From Caldilineaceae bacterium bin5 (GTDB lineage Bacteria; Chloroflexota; Anaerolineae; Caldilineales; Caldilineaceae), in contig MPML01000016.1 in NCBI GenBank assembly GCA_002238445.1, positions 1 through 64,000 on the forward strand: a stretch of DNA of 64,000 bases, read 5' to 3'. This document shows positions 8,857 through 18,084 of this stretch, one piece after another; the stretch's first letter is position 1; each line of letters begins with the position of its first letter. The notes below the pieces were generated by a model. That model made no database searches and was not told where the DNA came from. It saw nothing but the letters and a program-made list of their open reading frames with translations. Position numbers and translations under genes: made by a program.

Positions 8857-11800
8857 TTAAGGGGCTGCCGTAGGTGTCGGCGACGGCGTCGTACAGAATG
8901 GCAGGCCAAGCTCATCCAAATCATTTTTGAAGACGTTTTTCCAAACGCCGGGTAGACATCCCTCCAGATGGTTTCCTGAGAGATACAGTTCTTCAAGATT
9001 GGTGAGGTTGCTCAACTCTTTCGGGATCGATCCGCTCAACTGGTTGCCGGCGAGATTCAGGATCTCCAGGTTGGTGAGACTACCTAATTCCGCCGGAATC
9101 GAGCCGCTCAATTCGTTCTCTGAGAGATCCAGTGTTCCCAGGTTTGTAAGGGCTCCAAACTCTGACGGAACTGTTCCACTCAACTGATTCTTAGAGAGAA
9201 CCAACTGTTCCAAAACGATGAGCTTGCTGAGTTCAGGAGGAATCGTACCACTCAATTCGTTGTCCCGGAGATACAACCCCTTCAAGTCGGACAGATCGCC
9301 CATCTCTGACGGAATCGCTCCACGCAACCCGTTCTTAGGGAGAATCAGGCCAACAACGCGACCTCTATCCGTAGTGACGCCATGCCAGCCTTGAAACGCT
9401 ATTCGGTCCTTTAGCCAGTTGGTTTTCTTTCGCCAGTTTGTGCCATTTGTAGCATTGTACAGTGAGACCAGCGCTTCCCTGTCCGAGCAGAGCGGCAGCC
9501 CAATATTGTCCAGATCATTTTCTACAGTATCTCGCCACGCTTCAGGCACGCAGCCGCTAAGCGGATTGTCTGAGAGGTACAGCTTTTCCAAGTTGGTGAG
9601 CCTACCTAATTCCGGCGAAATCAACCCACTCAACTCGTTACCCCAGAGGTACAACTCTTTCAGATTGGTGAGATTGCCCAACTCGGACGGTATCGAACCG
9701 CTAAGCTGGTTCGCCGGAAGGCCCAACACTATCAGTTCAGAGAGCTTGCCCAATTCCGGCGGGATCAAACCGCTCAACGAGTTCTCTGAGAGATAGAGCT
9801 CCCTCAAGCTTGCGAGTTCGCCCAACTCGGACGGTATCGAACCTTTCAAATCGTTGCCCCAGAGATACAGAACTTGCAGATTGGCGAGATTGCCCAACTC
9901 GGACGGTATCGATCCGCCCAACCGGTTTAGTGATAGGTGCAAATCTTGCAAGTTTGTGAGATTTCCTAACTCGGAAGGGATCCGACCGTTCAGCTTGTTG
10001 CCTGAGAGGTCCAGCGATTGCAGGCTCACGAGATTTCCTGACTCGGAAGGGATCCGACCGTTCAGCTTGTTGTCGCTGAGGCCCAGCGATTGCAGGCTCA
10101 CGAGATTACCCAACTCCGGCGGAATCGAACCGACCAGCTTGTTTCCTGAAAGGTACATCTCTTGCAGGCTCGTGAGATTACCCAACTCGGACGGGATCGA
10201 CCCGTTCAGCTCGTTGCCCCAGAGATAAAGCATTTGCAGGTTGGTGAGATTGCCCAATTCGGACGGTATTGAACCGCTCAGCTTGTTATCTGAGAGGTAC
10301 AATTCTGTCAGGCTGGTGAGATTGCCTAACTCGGACGGGATCGAACCGTTCAACGCATTGCCCCACAAGGATATCTCTTTCAGATTAATGAGATTGCCTA
10401 ACTCGGACGGGAGCAAGCCGCTCAACTGGTTCGATGACAGGAGCAGCAATTCCAGTTCATTGAGCTTGCCCAGTTCTGGCGGTATCGAACCGCTCAAACC
10501 GTTCTCTGAGAGATGCAACTCCCGCAGGCTGGTGAGGTTGCCAAACTCGGTCGGAATTGTCCCGGTCAACTCGTTGGCCCAGAGGGACAACCTCTGCAAT
10601 TTGACGACACGACCCAACGAGGACGGAATCGGACCGCTCAGTTGGTTCGTCGAGAGGTCGAGGTTTTCCAGGCTTGTGAACTCACCCAGGTCATCTGGAA
10701 TCGAACCGCTCAACTCGTTATTTTCAAGATAGAGATCTTTCAAGTTGGTGAGCCTGCCCAATTCTGGCGGAATCGAACCGCTCAACTCGTTATTTGAAAG
10801 GTAGAGCTCTTTCAGGTTGGTGAACCTGCCCATTTCGGGAGGAATCGAACCGCTCAACTCGTTATTTGAAAAGTTAAGCTCCTTCAGGTTGGTGAGCCTG
10901 CCCAATTCCGGCGGAATCGGTCCATTCAACTCGTTATCGGAGAGGTAGAGCTCTTTCAGGTTGGTGAGCCTGCCCAGTTCCGGCGGAATCGAGCCGCTCA
11001 GATCATTTCCTGGGAGGTACAGCATTCTCAGATTAGTGAGATTGCCAAGTACTGGAGGAATCGAACCGCTTAACTCATTATCTGAAAGATACAAGACTCT
11101 CAGGTTGGTGAGCCTGCCCATCTCCAATGGGATCGTCCCACTTAACTCGTTTCCCCAAATGTACAGATCGGTCAGGTTGGTGAGTTTTCCCAATTCTGAG
11201 GGTATCGGTCCGCTTAATTGGTTTAAGGCGAGGTAGAGTTCTTTCAGGTCGGTGAGCCTGCCCAGATCGGGCGGTATCGTTCCGCTCAACCGGTTTCCAT
11301 AGAGGCCTAACACTTCCAGTTTACTGAGCCTACCCAACACAGGCGGTATCGTTCCGCTCAATTCGTTCTCTGTAAGGTGCAGCTCTTTCAGGTTAGTGAG
11401 CTTACTCAACTCGGAGGGTATCGTTCCGCTCAACTCGTTGCCCCAGAGGTACAACTCTTCCAAGTTGGTGAGGTCGCCCAGCTCTGACGGTATCCTTCCG
11501 TTGAACCGGTTCTCAGCGAGGTGCAACTCTTTCAGTTTAGTGAGCTTGCTCAGTCCTTGCGGAATCGAACCGCTCAGCTCGTTCTCTCCGAGGTGCAGTT
11601 CTTTGAGGTTGGTAAGCCGGCCCAGTTCTGACGGTATTGTACCGCTCAGCTCGTTCTCTCCGAGGTGCAGTTCTTTGAGGTTGGTGAGCTGGCCCAGTTC
11701 TGATGGTATCGAACCGCTCAGCTCGTTCTCCTGGAGATACAGCACTTTCAGATCGGTAAGGTCGCCTAGCTCTGACGGTATCGTACCGCTCAGTTCGTTC

Positions 11801-12276
11801 TCTTCGAGGTTCAGTTCTTTAAGGTTGGTGAGCTGGCCCAACGCTGATGGTATCGTACCGATCAGCTCGTTGTCCTGGAGATTCAGCACATCCAGATCGG
11901 TAAGGTCGCCCAGTTCTGACGGTATCGTACCGATCAGTTCATTCTCTTCGAGGTTCAGTTCACTCAGTGCCGTGAGCCGGCCCAGTTCCGCCGGTATCGA
12001 ACCGACCAACTCGTTCCGCGAAAGATCCAGTGCAATTACGCGGCCGTTACTGTCCGTGCTGACTCCGTGCCAGTCATCGAGCGGCACATCGGTCAGCCAG
12101 TTGTCGCTTTTCAGCCAGTTAACTCCATTTGTAGCTTTGTAGAGCGAGACCAGCGCATCCCTGTCTGTGTCGGTGGTCGCGAAAAGCGACGATGCAAACG
12201 CATGGGGACTTCCTATACTAACTGTCAAGGCACAACCAAGTACTATGGCAATCAGAATTCTAGAGACAGAATTCAT
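8857..12276 (-). CDS. Secreted plant-type leucine-rich-repeat protein
   Basis: A protein of about 1139 residues beginning MNSVSRILIAIVLGCALTVS, a signal peptide ending near HAFASS. AAAGGA precedes the ATG at 12276; an upstream ATG at 12306 adds 10 residues. Then comes an LRR N-terminal cap (DRDALVSLYKATNGVNWL), about 34 repeats of 24 residues with the plant-type pattern LSGSIPPELGRLTNLKELYL, a capping cysteine (GCVPEAW), a second cap (DREALVSLYNATNGTNW), five more repeats, a second GCLPGVW cap and a Pro/Thr tail. No kinase, transmembrane anchor or sorting signal follows. It is likely exported and involved in binding proteins or glycans. At DNA level it is a 72-bp periodic array. It sits between fadN and fadA, all on the minus strand. 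Confidence 0.9.
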   Translation of the reverse strand: MNSVSRILIAIVLGCALTVSIGSPHAFASSLFATTDTDRDALVSLYKATNGVNWLKSDNWLTDVPLDDWHGVSTDSNGRVIALDLSRNELVGSIPAELGRLTALSELNLEENELIGTIPSELGDLTDLDVLNLQDNELIGTIPSALGQLTNLKELNLEENELSGTIPSELGDLTDLKVLYLQENELSGSIPSELGQLTNLKELHLGENELSGTIPSELGRLTNLKELHLGENELSGSIPQGLSKLTKLKELHLAENRFNGRIPSELGDLTNLEELYLWGNELSGTIPSELSKLTNLKELHLTENELSGTIPPVLGRLSKLEVLGLYGNRLSGTIPPDLGRLTDLKELYLALNQLSGPIPSELGKLTNLTDLYIWGNELSGTIPLEMGRLTNLRVLYLSDNELSGSIPPVLGNLTNLRMLYLPGNDLSGSIPPELGRLTNLKELYLSDNELNGPIPPELGRLTNLKELNFSNNELSGSIPPEMGRFTNLKELYLSNNELSGSIPPELGRLTNLKDLYLENNELSGSIPDDLGEFTSLENLDLSTNQLSGPIPSSLGRVVKLQRLSLWANELTGTIPTEFGNLTSLRELHLSENGLSGSIPPELGKLNELELLLLSSNQLSGLLPSELGNLINLKEISLWGNALNGSIPSELGNLTSLTELYLSDNKLSGSIPSELGNLTNLQMLYLWGNELNGSIPSELGNLTSLQEMYLSGNKLVGSIPPELGNLVSLQSLGLSDNKLNGRIPSESGNLVSLQSLDLSGNKLNGRIPSELGNLTNLQDLHLSLNRLGGSIPSELGNLANLQVLYLWGNDLKGSIPSELGELASLRELYLSENSLSGLIPPELGKLSELIVLGLPANQLSGSIPSELGNLTNLKELYLWGNELSGLISPELGRLTNLEKLYLSDNPLSGCVPEAWRDTVENDLDNIGLPLCSDREALVSLYNATNGTNWRKKTNWLKDRIAFQGWHGVTTDRGRVVGLILPKNGLRGAIPSEMGDLSDLKGLYLRDNELSGTIPPELSKLIVLEQLVLSKNQLSGTVPSEFGALTNLGTLDLSENELSGSIPAELGSLTNLEILNLAGNQLSGSIPKELSNLTNLEELYLSGNHLEGCLPGVWKNVFKNDLDELGLPFCTTPSPTPTAAP

Positions 12277-12387
12277 GACGTTCCTTTCGCTGGCAGAGTT
12301 TAACATTCCCCTTCAATCATTTACGCAAACAGGAATTGTCAGCGGATACAGGTTATCCCGTTGCCCGGAATCAAAAGAAATGCAACC

Positions 12388-14877
12388 TCAGTTTCGCAAC
12401 GGCTTCCCACTCTTCAGCATGTGCCAGATCCGCTCTTGACTCTTGGCGTAGCCGCACAGACTGATGAACGCTTCCCGCTCCAGATCGAGGAAATACTGCT
12501 CGTCCATCCACGCGGGCTGACTGAGTTCGCCGCCGCACAGGACGTAGGCCAAATGGTTGGCGATCAACGCGTCGTGCTCGCTGATGAAGCCCGCCTCGCG
12601 GAACGAATAAATGCCGACCCGCAGGTTGGCGAGATGATCACGGCCGCCAGCGTAGATGTTACCGGTAACCGCGGGCGGTCTGTAGCCCTCGTCAGCCATG
12701 CGCAGAACCTCGGCCTTGGCCTCGGCCAGCAAGTGATCGTAGTTCATCACAACGCGGTCACGCGGTCCCAGAAAGCCCATCTGGCGCGCTTCCTCGGCCG
12801 AGGTCGAAACCTTGCCCAGAGCTGTCAATTCGAAGACCTGCTGCAGATAGGAGGCGGGGTTGGCGTTCAACTCGTGCATGTGGGGACTGACCAGCCGGCG
12901 CACCAGTTCCTTGCAGCCGCCGGCCGCCGGGATCAGACCCACGCCCACCTCGACCTGGCCCATGTACAGTTCAGCGTGCGCGACAATGCGGTCGGCTCCC
13001 ATCGTCACCTCCGAGCCACCGCCCAGGGCCAGCTGATAGGGCGCTGCCACGACCGGCTTGGGCGCGGTGCGCAGCTGCTGGATCATCTGCTGCAGGCCGT
13101 TGATGGCCGCGTCCAGCTTGTCCGCCTGACCGGACTGGGCCAGGGAACCGATCAGAAAGAGGTTGGCGCCGGCGCTGAAGTTGCCCCCCTGGTTGCCGAT
13201 CACCAGCCCGGCGGCGTCCCCGTGGAGGCGCTCGATAGCCGCGTTGGCGACGGCGCCGATATCCATGTCGAGGGCATTCATCTTGGTGTGGAACTCCAGC
13301 AGCAGCACACCGTCGCCCATGTCGAGCAGACTGGCGGAGTCGTTCTCCGCCAAAGGGCCTCGGCCGCGCTTGAGTGCCGCAATACTGACAAGCCGATCGC
13401 GCTCGTCGGCAGCCTGGAACTCTCCGCTCTGAGGGTTGTACGCCAGTTGGCCGGGGGGCATTGTACTGTCAGCAGGACTCTCTTCACTCTTGTAGAAGGT
13501 GGTTTGCCCGGCGTCGAGCATATCCTGCACCCAGGGGGCGACTGTGAGCCCTACTTCCGCCATGCGCGCAGTCGTTTCCGCTACCCCGAGCGCGTCCCAG
13601 GTCTCGAATGGCCCCATCTCCCAGCCAAAGCCCCACTTCATGGCATTGTCAATATCGCTGGGGCTGTCTGCGATCTCAGGCAGACGCTTCGAAGCATACG
13701 CAAACGTGTGGCTGAGCGTGTGCCAGAGCAGCGCGCCGGCGCCGTCATCGACGGCAGACGAGTCGTCGGCGCTCCCCGCTGGCGCCGCCAATCGGCGCAG
13801 GCGTTCGGGCAGCGGCTCTCCCTTAACTGCATCGACGCTTGCCCAACGGGGCCGCGCTGGTTCGACATAGTCCACCTTGCCACCAGCGGCCGCCTGCAGA
13901 TCCAGACCCCAGAAGCTCCTTCTACCTTGCTCGTCGCGGACGGTCTTGTAGAAGCCCTGGCCGCTCTTGGCGCCAAGAAGACCGTCATTGAGCAACGTTT
14001 TGAGCGCGGCCGTTCCGAGCGGCCCGCGCAGAATTTCGCGGTCTGCGTCGCCGGGGATCAGGTCATAGAGGTTCTCGCCCACCAGCGCGGCCACATCAAC
14101 GCCCACAACATCGAAGAGACGGAAAGTGGCGGTCTTGGGCCGCCCGATCAGGGGCCCGGTCAAAAGGTCTACCTCTTCGACGCTGAAGCCCTTCTCGATG
14201 GCGTACTCCAGCAAGCTGCTCATAATGTAGCTGAACATGCGGTTGCCGACGAAGTTGGGTACGTCCTTGGCAACGACAACGCCCTTGCCAAGCCGTTTCT
14301 CGGCGAACGCCTTCAATCGCTCAAGAACGGCCGGTTCCGTTTCAGGGCCAGGAATCAGCTCGAGCAAGCGCAGGTACCGGGGCGGATTGAAGAAATGGGT
14401 GCCGAGAAAGCGCCGCTGAAAGGCCTCGCTTCGGCCGGCGCCGATGATTTGGACGGGGATGCCGGACGTATTGGTGCTGATAACTGTGTGCGCTGGCGCA
14501 ACGGCCTCTAGTTTCGCCATCAGTTCCTGTTTGGGCCGGGGCCGCTCGACAATGGCCTCGATAATCCAATCGCTCTGCGCGGCCGCGGCCGCCAAATCGT
14601 CCTCGACATTGCCCAACGTGATCAGGTCGGCCTGTTCAGGGCTGAAAAGACTGGCCGGCTTCGCCTGCGTCATGCGCTCGTATCCCGCCTGTACGATCCG
14701 GTTCCGCACAGCGCGGTCCTGCAGCGACAGCCCTTTGGCCTTCTCTTCCGGTGTCAGTTCAGTTGGCGCAACATCGAGCAGATGGGAAGAGACACCGGCG
14801 TTTGCCAGGTGACCGGCGATGGCAGCGCCCATTGTGCCGGCGCCGATGACGGTTGCGTGGCTGATTGTTTTGTTCAT
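12388..14877 (-). CDS. fadN: 3-hydroxyacyl-CoA dehydrogenase / enoyl-CoA hydratase fusion (FadN type)
   Basis: An 829-residue bifunctional beta-oxidation enzyme. The N-terminal dehydrogenase has the NAD loop ATVIGAGTMGAAIAGHLA, the family signature FLGTHFFNPPRYLRLLELIP and VVAKDVPNFVGNRMF. The C-terminal crotonase domain has VIGNQGGNFSAGANLFLIG and ALGGGSEVTMGADRIVAH, the oxyanion-hole regions. This domain order (dehydrogenase first) is that of Bacillus FadN rather than E. coli FadB. The ATG has CCGGAG about 8 bases upstream. With the thiolase downstream it supplies hydration, oxidation and thiolysis of acyl-CoA. Only the intervening LRR gene breaks the expected pairing. Confidence 0.9.
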   Translation of the reverse strand: MNKTISHATVIGAGTMGAAIAGHLANAGVSSHLLDVAPTELTPEEKAKGLSLQDRAVRNRIVQAGYERMTQAKPASLFSPEQADLITLGNVEDDLAAAAAQSDWIIEAIVERPRPKQELMAKLEAVAPAHTVISTNTSGIPVQIIGAGRSEAFQRRFLGTHFFNPPRYLRLLELIPGPETEPAVLERLKAFAEKRLGKGVVVAKDVPNFVGNRMFSYIMSSLLEYAIEKGFSVEEVDLLTGPLIGRPKTATFRLFDVVGVDVAALVGENLYDLIPGDADREILRGPLGTAALKTLLNDGLLGAKSGQGFYKTVRDEQGRRSFWGLDLQAAAGGKVDYVEPARPRWASVDAVKGEPLPERLRRLAAPAGSADDSSAVDDGAGALLWHTLSHTFAYASKRLPEIADSPSDIDNAMKWGFGWEMGPFETWDALGVAETTARMAEVGLTVAPWVQDMLDAGQTTFYKSEESPADSTMPPGQLAYNPQSGEFQAADERDRLVSIAALKRGRGPLAENDSASLLDMGDGVLLLEFHTKMNALDMDIGAVANAAIERLHGDAAGLVIGNQGGNFSAGANLFLIGSLAQSGQADKLDAAINGLQQMIQQLRTAPKPVVAAPYQLALGGGSEVTMGADRIVAHAELYMGQVEVGVGLIPAAGGCKELVRRLVSPHMHELNANPASYLQQVFELTALGKVSTSAEEARQMGFLGPRDRVVMNYDHLLAEAKAEVLRMADEGYRPPAVTGNIYAGGRDHLANLRVGIYSFREAGFISEHDALIANHLAYVLCGGELSQPAWMDEQYFLDLEREAFISLCGYAKSQERIWHMLKSGKPLRN

Positions 14878-14924
14878 AGGTACGCTCCGGAAAATTGCTA
14901 GTTCTTAGTTGTCAGGAAACTACT

Positions 14925-15206
14925 CAGCCACAACTGATTCGCGATCCTGAATGAGACGAGCAGAGGTGATTGCTCTCTCCGCACTACCTGTTTTTGGGCG
15001 GTCGGGCCTTCGGCCCTCCCTCGTGCAGGGGCTGCGCCCCCGCAACGCCCCCCTCCAAAACCATCGCTCACCGACCGTGTATGCTTATTACAGCAGCGTC
15101 GCTCCAGCAACGTGGCCGCCGCCAACCGAATACGCATTCAGATAGCCTGAATGGCGGCAAGCATAAAGGGCTGGTCAAGACAGGCACTGTATATGGCTTA
15201 GTAGTT
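14925..15206 (+). repeat. Dispersed intergenic repeat, copy B (full length)
   Basis: This 282-bp unit fills the gap between the fadN start and the end of the TauE gene and is matched over its whole length by the reverse-strand copy at 63061-63343. Landmarks in order are CAGCCACAACTGATTCGCGA, CTGAATGAGACGAGC, GGGCGGTCGG, the GC-rich hairpin block GCAGGGGCTGCGCCCCC, CTCACCGACCGTGT, CCGCCAACCGAATACGC and GGCTTAGTAGTT. It contains no conserved ORF and lacks terminal inverted repeats. The rest of the gap (14878-14924 and 15207-15300) shows nothing recognisable. Confidence 0.85.
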
Positions 15207-15300
15207 CCGTTGTCAGTCTTAGGTTGTCGGTAGCCTTCGGGTCTCAGTAGTCTGGGAAGCGGAAGGTAGCCCAAGCGCCAATACCAAGGGCTGGACCGTC

Positions 15301-16158
15301 TCAAAACAGGCCGAAAAACAGATCCAGCAGACCAAAGAAGCGCAGAATCGAGTAGATGACCACCACGATCAAGAGATAGCGCACCCAGCGGTTGGCGTCC
15401 TTGACGGTAACGGCGAAACGCACCGCCGCCCAGGCGCCAATGCTTTGGCCAACAGCCATCAGCGCGCCAATGCCCCAGTTTATTTCCAAGGGCGACAAAA
15501 TAAAGACGACAAATGCGACGATGTTCAGAGCCAGCACAAAGATCAGTTTCACGGCGTTGGCATGAACGATCGTATAACCAACACCTAACACAAGTGCCGT
15601 CACAAGAAAGACGCCGACCCCGGCCTGGATAAAGCCGCCGTAGATACCAATAGCGAAGAACAGAACCAGGACAAAAAGTTCAGGCCGCTCCTTACGCACC
15701 TCCGACTTCTCTCGCAGCCATTTCGTCGGATTGAAAAAGATCGTAACGAGGACGATGATCAACATACCGCCGATAGCCAGATTCATGGCGTCCTTATCCA
15801 GAAGCGTGGCCACATAGGCGCCGATAAGTGCCCCCGGCATGCCCGCCGCGCTCAGCCAGAGACCGAACCGCAATGAGTCGGCATCAAGTATGTTTTCCTG
15901 TTGCTGTTTTGCAGTCTCCCCTCCACGCAGCTGCATCCGTCCACTGCGGGCAAATGTGGTGATGCCCACCACATTTTGGATGATCACACCGATCCGGTTG
16001 GTAGCGTTGGCGGCTCCCGAGTCCAGCCCGAGGAATACCAGCATCGGCAATGTCACGGCCGAACCGCTGCCGGCCAAAGTATTGATGATGCCGGCGACGA
16101 TGCCGGCGACGATGGCCAGAACATACTGCAGAAGCGAAATATCCATGTCGGCGCTCAC
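15301..16158 (-). CDS. TauE/SafE-family sulfite/organosulfonate exporter-like membrane protein
   Basis: A 285-residue, strongly hydrophobic protein with about eight membrane segments. The family signature near the N-terminus is visible (GIINTLAGSGSAVTLPMLVFLG), and the second half repeats the pattern (GIYGGFIQAGVGVFLVTALVLG), as expected for the duplicated TauE/SafE fold. Members move sulfite, sulfoacetate or other anions across the inner membrane; the substrate here is unknown. The GTG start at 16158 overlaps the TGA of the upstream aminotransferase in a GTGA arrangement, so the two are translationally coupled. An ATG at 16146 is the alternative start. Confidence 0.87.
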   Translation of the reverse strand: MSADMDISLLQYVLAIVAGIVAGIINTLAGSGSAVTLPMLVFLGLDSGAANATNRIGVIIQNVVGITTFARSGRMQLRGGETAKQQQENILDADSLRFGLWLSAAGMPGALIGAYVATLLDKDAMNLAIGGMLIIVLVTIFFNPTKWLREKSEVRKERPELFVLVLFFAIGIYGGFIQAGVGVFLVTALVLGVGYTIVHANAVKLIFVLALNIVAFVVFILSPLEINWGIGALMAVGQSIGAWAAVRFAVTVKDANRWVRYLLIVVVIYSILRFFGLLDLFFGLF

Positions 16159-17324
16159 AGACCCGGCACAATGCGGGCTAGACGTTCGACGGTTTTCTCC
16201 AAATCTGTCATCGCGGTGGCAAAGCTGAAACGCACATGGCCTTCGCCTGCTTCGCCAAAGGCAATGCCCGGGGTCGTAGCGAGCAGGCCATCCTCCAACA
16301 GGATCTGTGAGATTTCAAGGCTCTTCTTGTCGGTCTGCGTGAACTGGGCGAAAAGATAGAAGGCGCCTTCGATCGGGCTGCTGCGGACGCCGGGGATCTC
16401 ATCCAGCGCGTCTAGGAGGTAATTGCGCCGCTGGACATAGGAGGCCACCATCTGGTGCACACAATCCTGCGGACCGTTCAGAGCGGTCGCGCCGGCCACC
16501 ATGGAGAAGCTGGCCGCGGAGGTTACAGTCTGAGTCTGGTAGGTGCGGGCCAGTTTGGCAACGGGCAGTGGCGCCGCAAGCCACGCCAGCCGCCAGCCGG
16601 TCATAGCGTAGCTCTTGCTGAAGCCGTTAATGATGATGGTGCGTTCAGCCATACCAGGCATACTGGCAATAGAGCGGTGACTGGCGCCGTCGTAAAGGAT
16701 GTGTTCGTAAATCTCGTCACTGAGGACATACAGATCGTGCTTCTGGGCCACGGCGGCAATGTCGTCGAGTTCGTTTTGGGTCAGCACGCGGCCGGTCGGG
16801 TTGCTGGGCGAGCAGATCATGATCAGCTTGGTCTTCTCGCTGACATATTCCTCCAGCTGCGCGGCGCTTACCCGAAAGTTGTCGGCCGCCGGCAGGGGCA
16901 CATGCACCGGCACGCCTCGGTTCAATTGCACCATCGCCGCGTAGCTCACCCAGGCAGGGTCGAGAATCATCACCTCGTCGCCGTCGTTGAGCGTCGAAGC
17001 CAGAGCAGTGTAGATGGCCCACTTGCCACCAGGCGTTACCACCAGTTGCTCGGGGACGGCCTGCACATCGTTCTCGCGTTCCAGCTTGGCACAGATTGCC
17101 TCCAGCAGTTCAGGCTTGCCGAAGGAGGGCGGGTAGTGGGTGTCGCCGGCGGCGATGGCGTCGAAGGCCGCCTGTTGGATATGTTTGGGCGTGTCGGCAT
17201 CCGGCTCGCCCCCTGCCAGATTGATCACGTCCAGGCCTTGCGCGGCCAGTTCGCGGCCTTTCTGCATCATCAGTGTCGTCGGGCTACCCGGCACCGACTC
17301 GACCAGTCGAGAGAGGGATTTCAT
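16155..17324 (-). CDS. Class I/II pyridoxal-phosphate aminotransferase
   Basis: About 389 residues, fold-type I aminotransferase. The substrate/cofactor loop is INLAGGEPDADTP, the PLP phosphate region is VTPGGKWAIY, the Asn-Pro motif is SPSNPTGRVL, the Asp-Glu pair is YVLSDEIYEHI, and the Schiff-base lysine is in NGFSKSYAMTGWR. The C-terminal arginine that binds the substrate carboxylate is in GHVRFSFA. It resembles the AspB-type aspartate/prephenate aminotransferases of many bacteria. AGGTGA lies before the ATG at 17324; a TTG at 17327 directly precedes it. It is divergent from the DUF433 gene with about 56 bases between. Confidence 0.88.
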   Translation of the reverse strand: MKSLSRLVESVPGSPTTLMMQKGRELAAQGLDVINLAGGEPDADTPKHIQQAAFDAIAAGDTHYPPSFGKPELLEAICAKLERENDVQAVPEQLVVTPGGKWAIYTALASTLNDGDEVMILDPAWVSYAAMVQLNRGVPVHVPLPAADNFRVSAAQLEEYVSEKTKLIMICSPSNPTGRVLTQNELDDIAAVAQKHDLYVLSDEIYEHILYDGASHRSIASMPGMAERTIIINGFSKSYAMTGWRLAWLAAPLPVAKLARTYQTQTVTSAASFSMVAGATALNGPQDCVHQMVASYVQRRNYLLDALDEIPGVRSSPIEGAFYLFAQFTQTDKKSLEISQILLEDGLLATTPGIAFGEAGEGHVRFSFATAMTDLEKTVERLARIVPGL

Positions 17325-17380
17325 CAAGTTTCACCTATCTGTTGTGGTATACTTATGGTTGAAATGAGAAGGAGTCCAAT

Positions 17381-17701
17381 ATGGAAATCGAACAATATTT
17401 TAGCTTTCTGAGTGAAGATGACATTCGCATCGCCGGCACGCGCGTGGGCATAGAGACGGTCCTCTACGACTACATATATCGCTCGCAGACGGCGGAGCAG
17501 ATCGCAGATACCTATCCCTCCATCAATCTGGAACAGGTTTACGCGACAATCCTATACTACCTGGCAAATCGACAAGAAGTCGAAGCGTATATAGTAGACT
17601 GGCTTGAGCACGGCGAGAAAATGCGACGCGAGCAGCAAGAGAATCCTTCACCCGTTACGCTGCGTCTCCGCCGGATAGCGGCCGAGCTTGACGTTTCGTG
17701 A
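17381..17701 (+). CDS. DUF433-family antitoxin
   Basis: A 106-residue protein with the DUF433 helix-turn-helix pattern: IRIAGTRVGIETVLYDYIY, then SQTAEQIADTYPSINLEQVY and ATILYYLANRQEVEAYI. DUF433 proteins often act as antitoxins for PIN-like partners. AAGGAG precedes the ATG. Its stop overlaps the GTG start of the next gene by four bases (GTGA), typical of a type II module, so the role rests on family and context together. Confidence 0.85.
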   Translation: MEIEQYFSFLSEDDIRIAGTRVGIETVLYDYIYRSQTAEQIADTYPSINLEQVYATILYYLANRQEVEAYIVDWLEHGEKMRREQQENPSPVTLRLRRIAAELDVS

Positions 17702-18066
17702 TTCGGTATCGTTACTTGCTTGATGAAAACGTAACCCCGATTCTGCGCGATGCGCTCAACCGAATAGAGCCTGAGACTACCATATGGCGTGTCGGTCATC
17801 CTGGCGTTCCAGAAAACGGCACACCCAATCCCGTCATCCTGGAATGGTGTGCGAATCAAGGCTTTTCCTTGGTCACAAACAACCGAAAATCCATGCCAGG
17901 ACATCTGCGTGAATTCATTGCGCTGGGACGGACTGCGCCGGCCATCTTCGTGCTCAACCCTCGCCTGACAGTTGGCGAAACCGTGTCGGAACTTCACCCT
18001 ATTTGGGCGGCTGCCGAGCCTTACGAATACCAGAACAAGACCAATTTCATGTCCATCGTTGCCTGA
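17698..18066 (+). CDS. DUF5615-like PIN-like toxin
   Basis: A 122-residue protein starting at a GTG inside the upstream DUF433 stop. The N-terminal YRYLLDENVTPILRDALN carries the acidic LLDEN motif of the DUF5615/Mut7-C-like PIN-like group, and the second acidic or nuclease segment region reads GFSLVTNNRKSMPGHL. In that motif family members usually have an Asp (TNDR); here it is Asn-Asn, which could affect activity. The pair resembles DUF433/DUF5615 toxin-antitoxin modules. Confidence 0.8.
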   Translation: MIRYRYLLDENVTPILRDALNRIEPETTIWRVGHPGVPENGTPNPVILEWCANQGFSLVTNNRKSMPGHLREFIALGRTAPAIFVLNPRLTVGETVSELHPIWAAAEPYEYQNKTNFMSIVA

Positions 18067-18084
18067 ATCTGGACCCGCATTCCC

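Noticed and set aside
12361..14511. A 716-residue plus-strand open frame
   Set aside because: It lies entirely antisense to fadN, whose domains and motifs are unmistakable, and contains no recognisable sequence. It is a GC-rich shadow frame.
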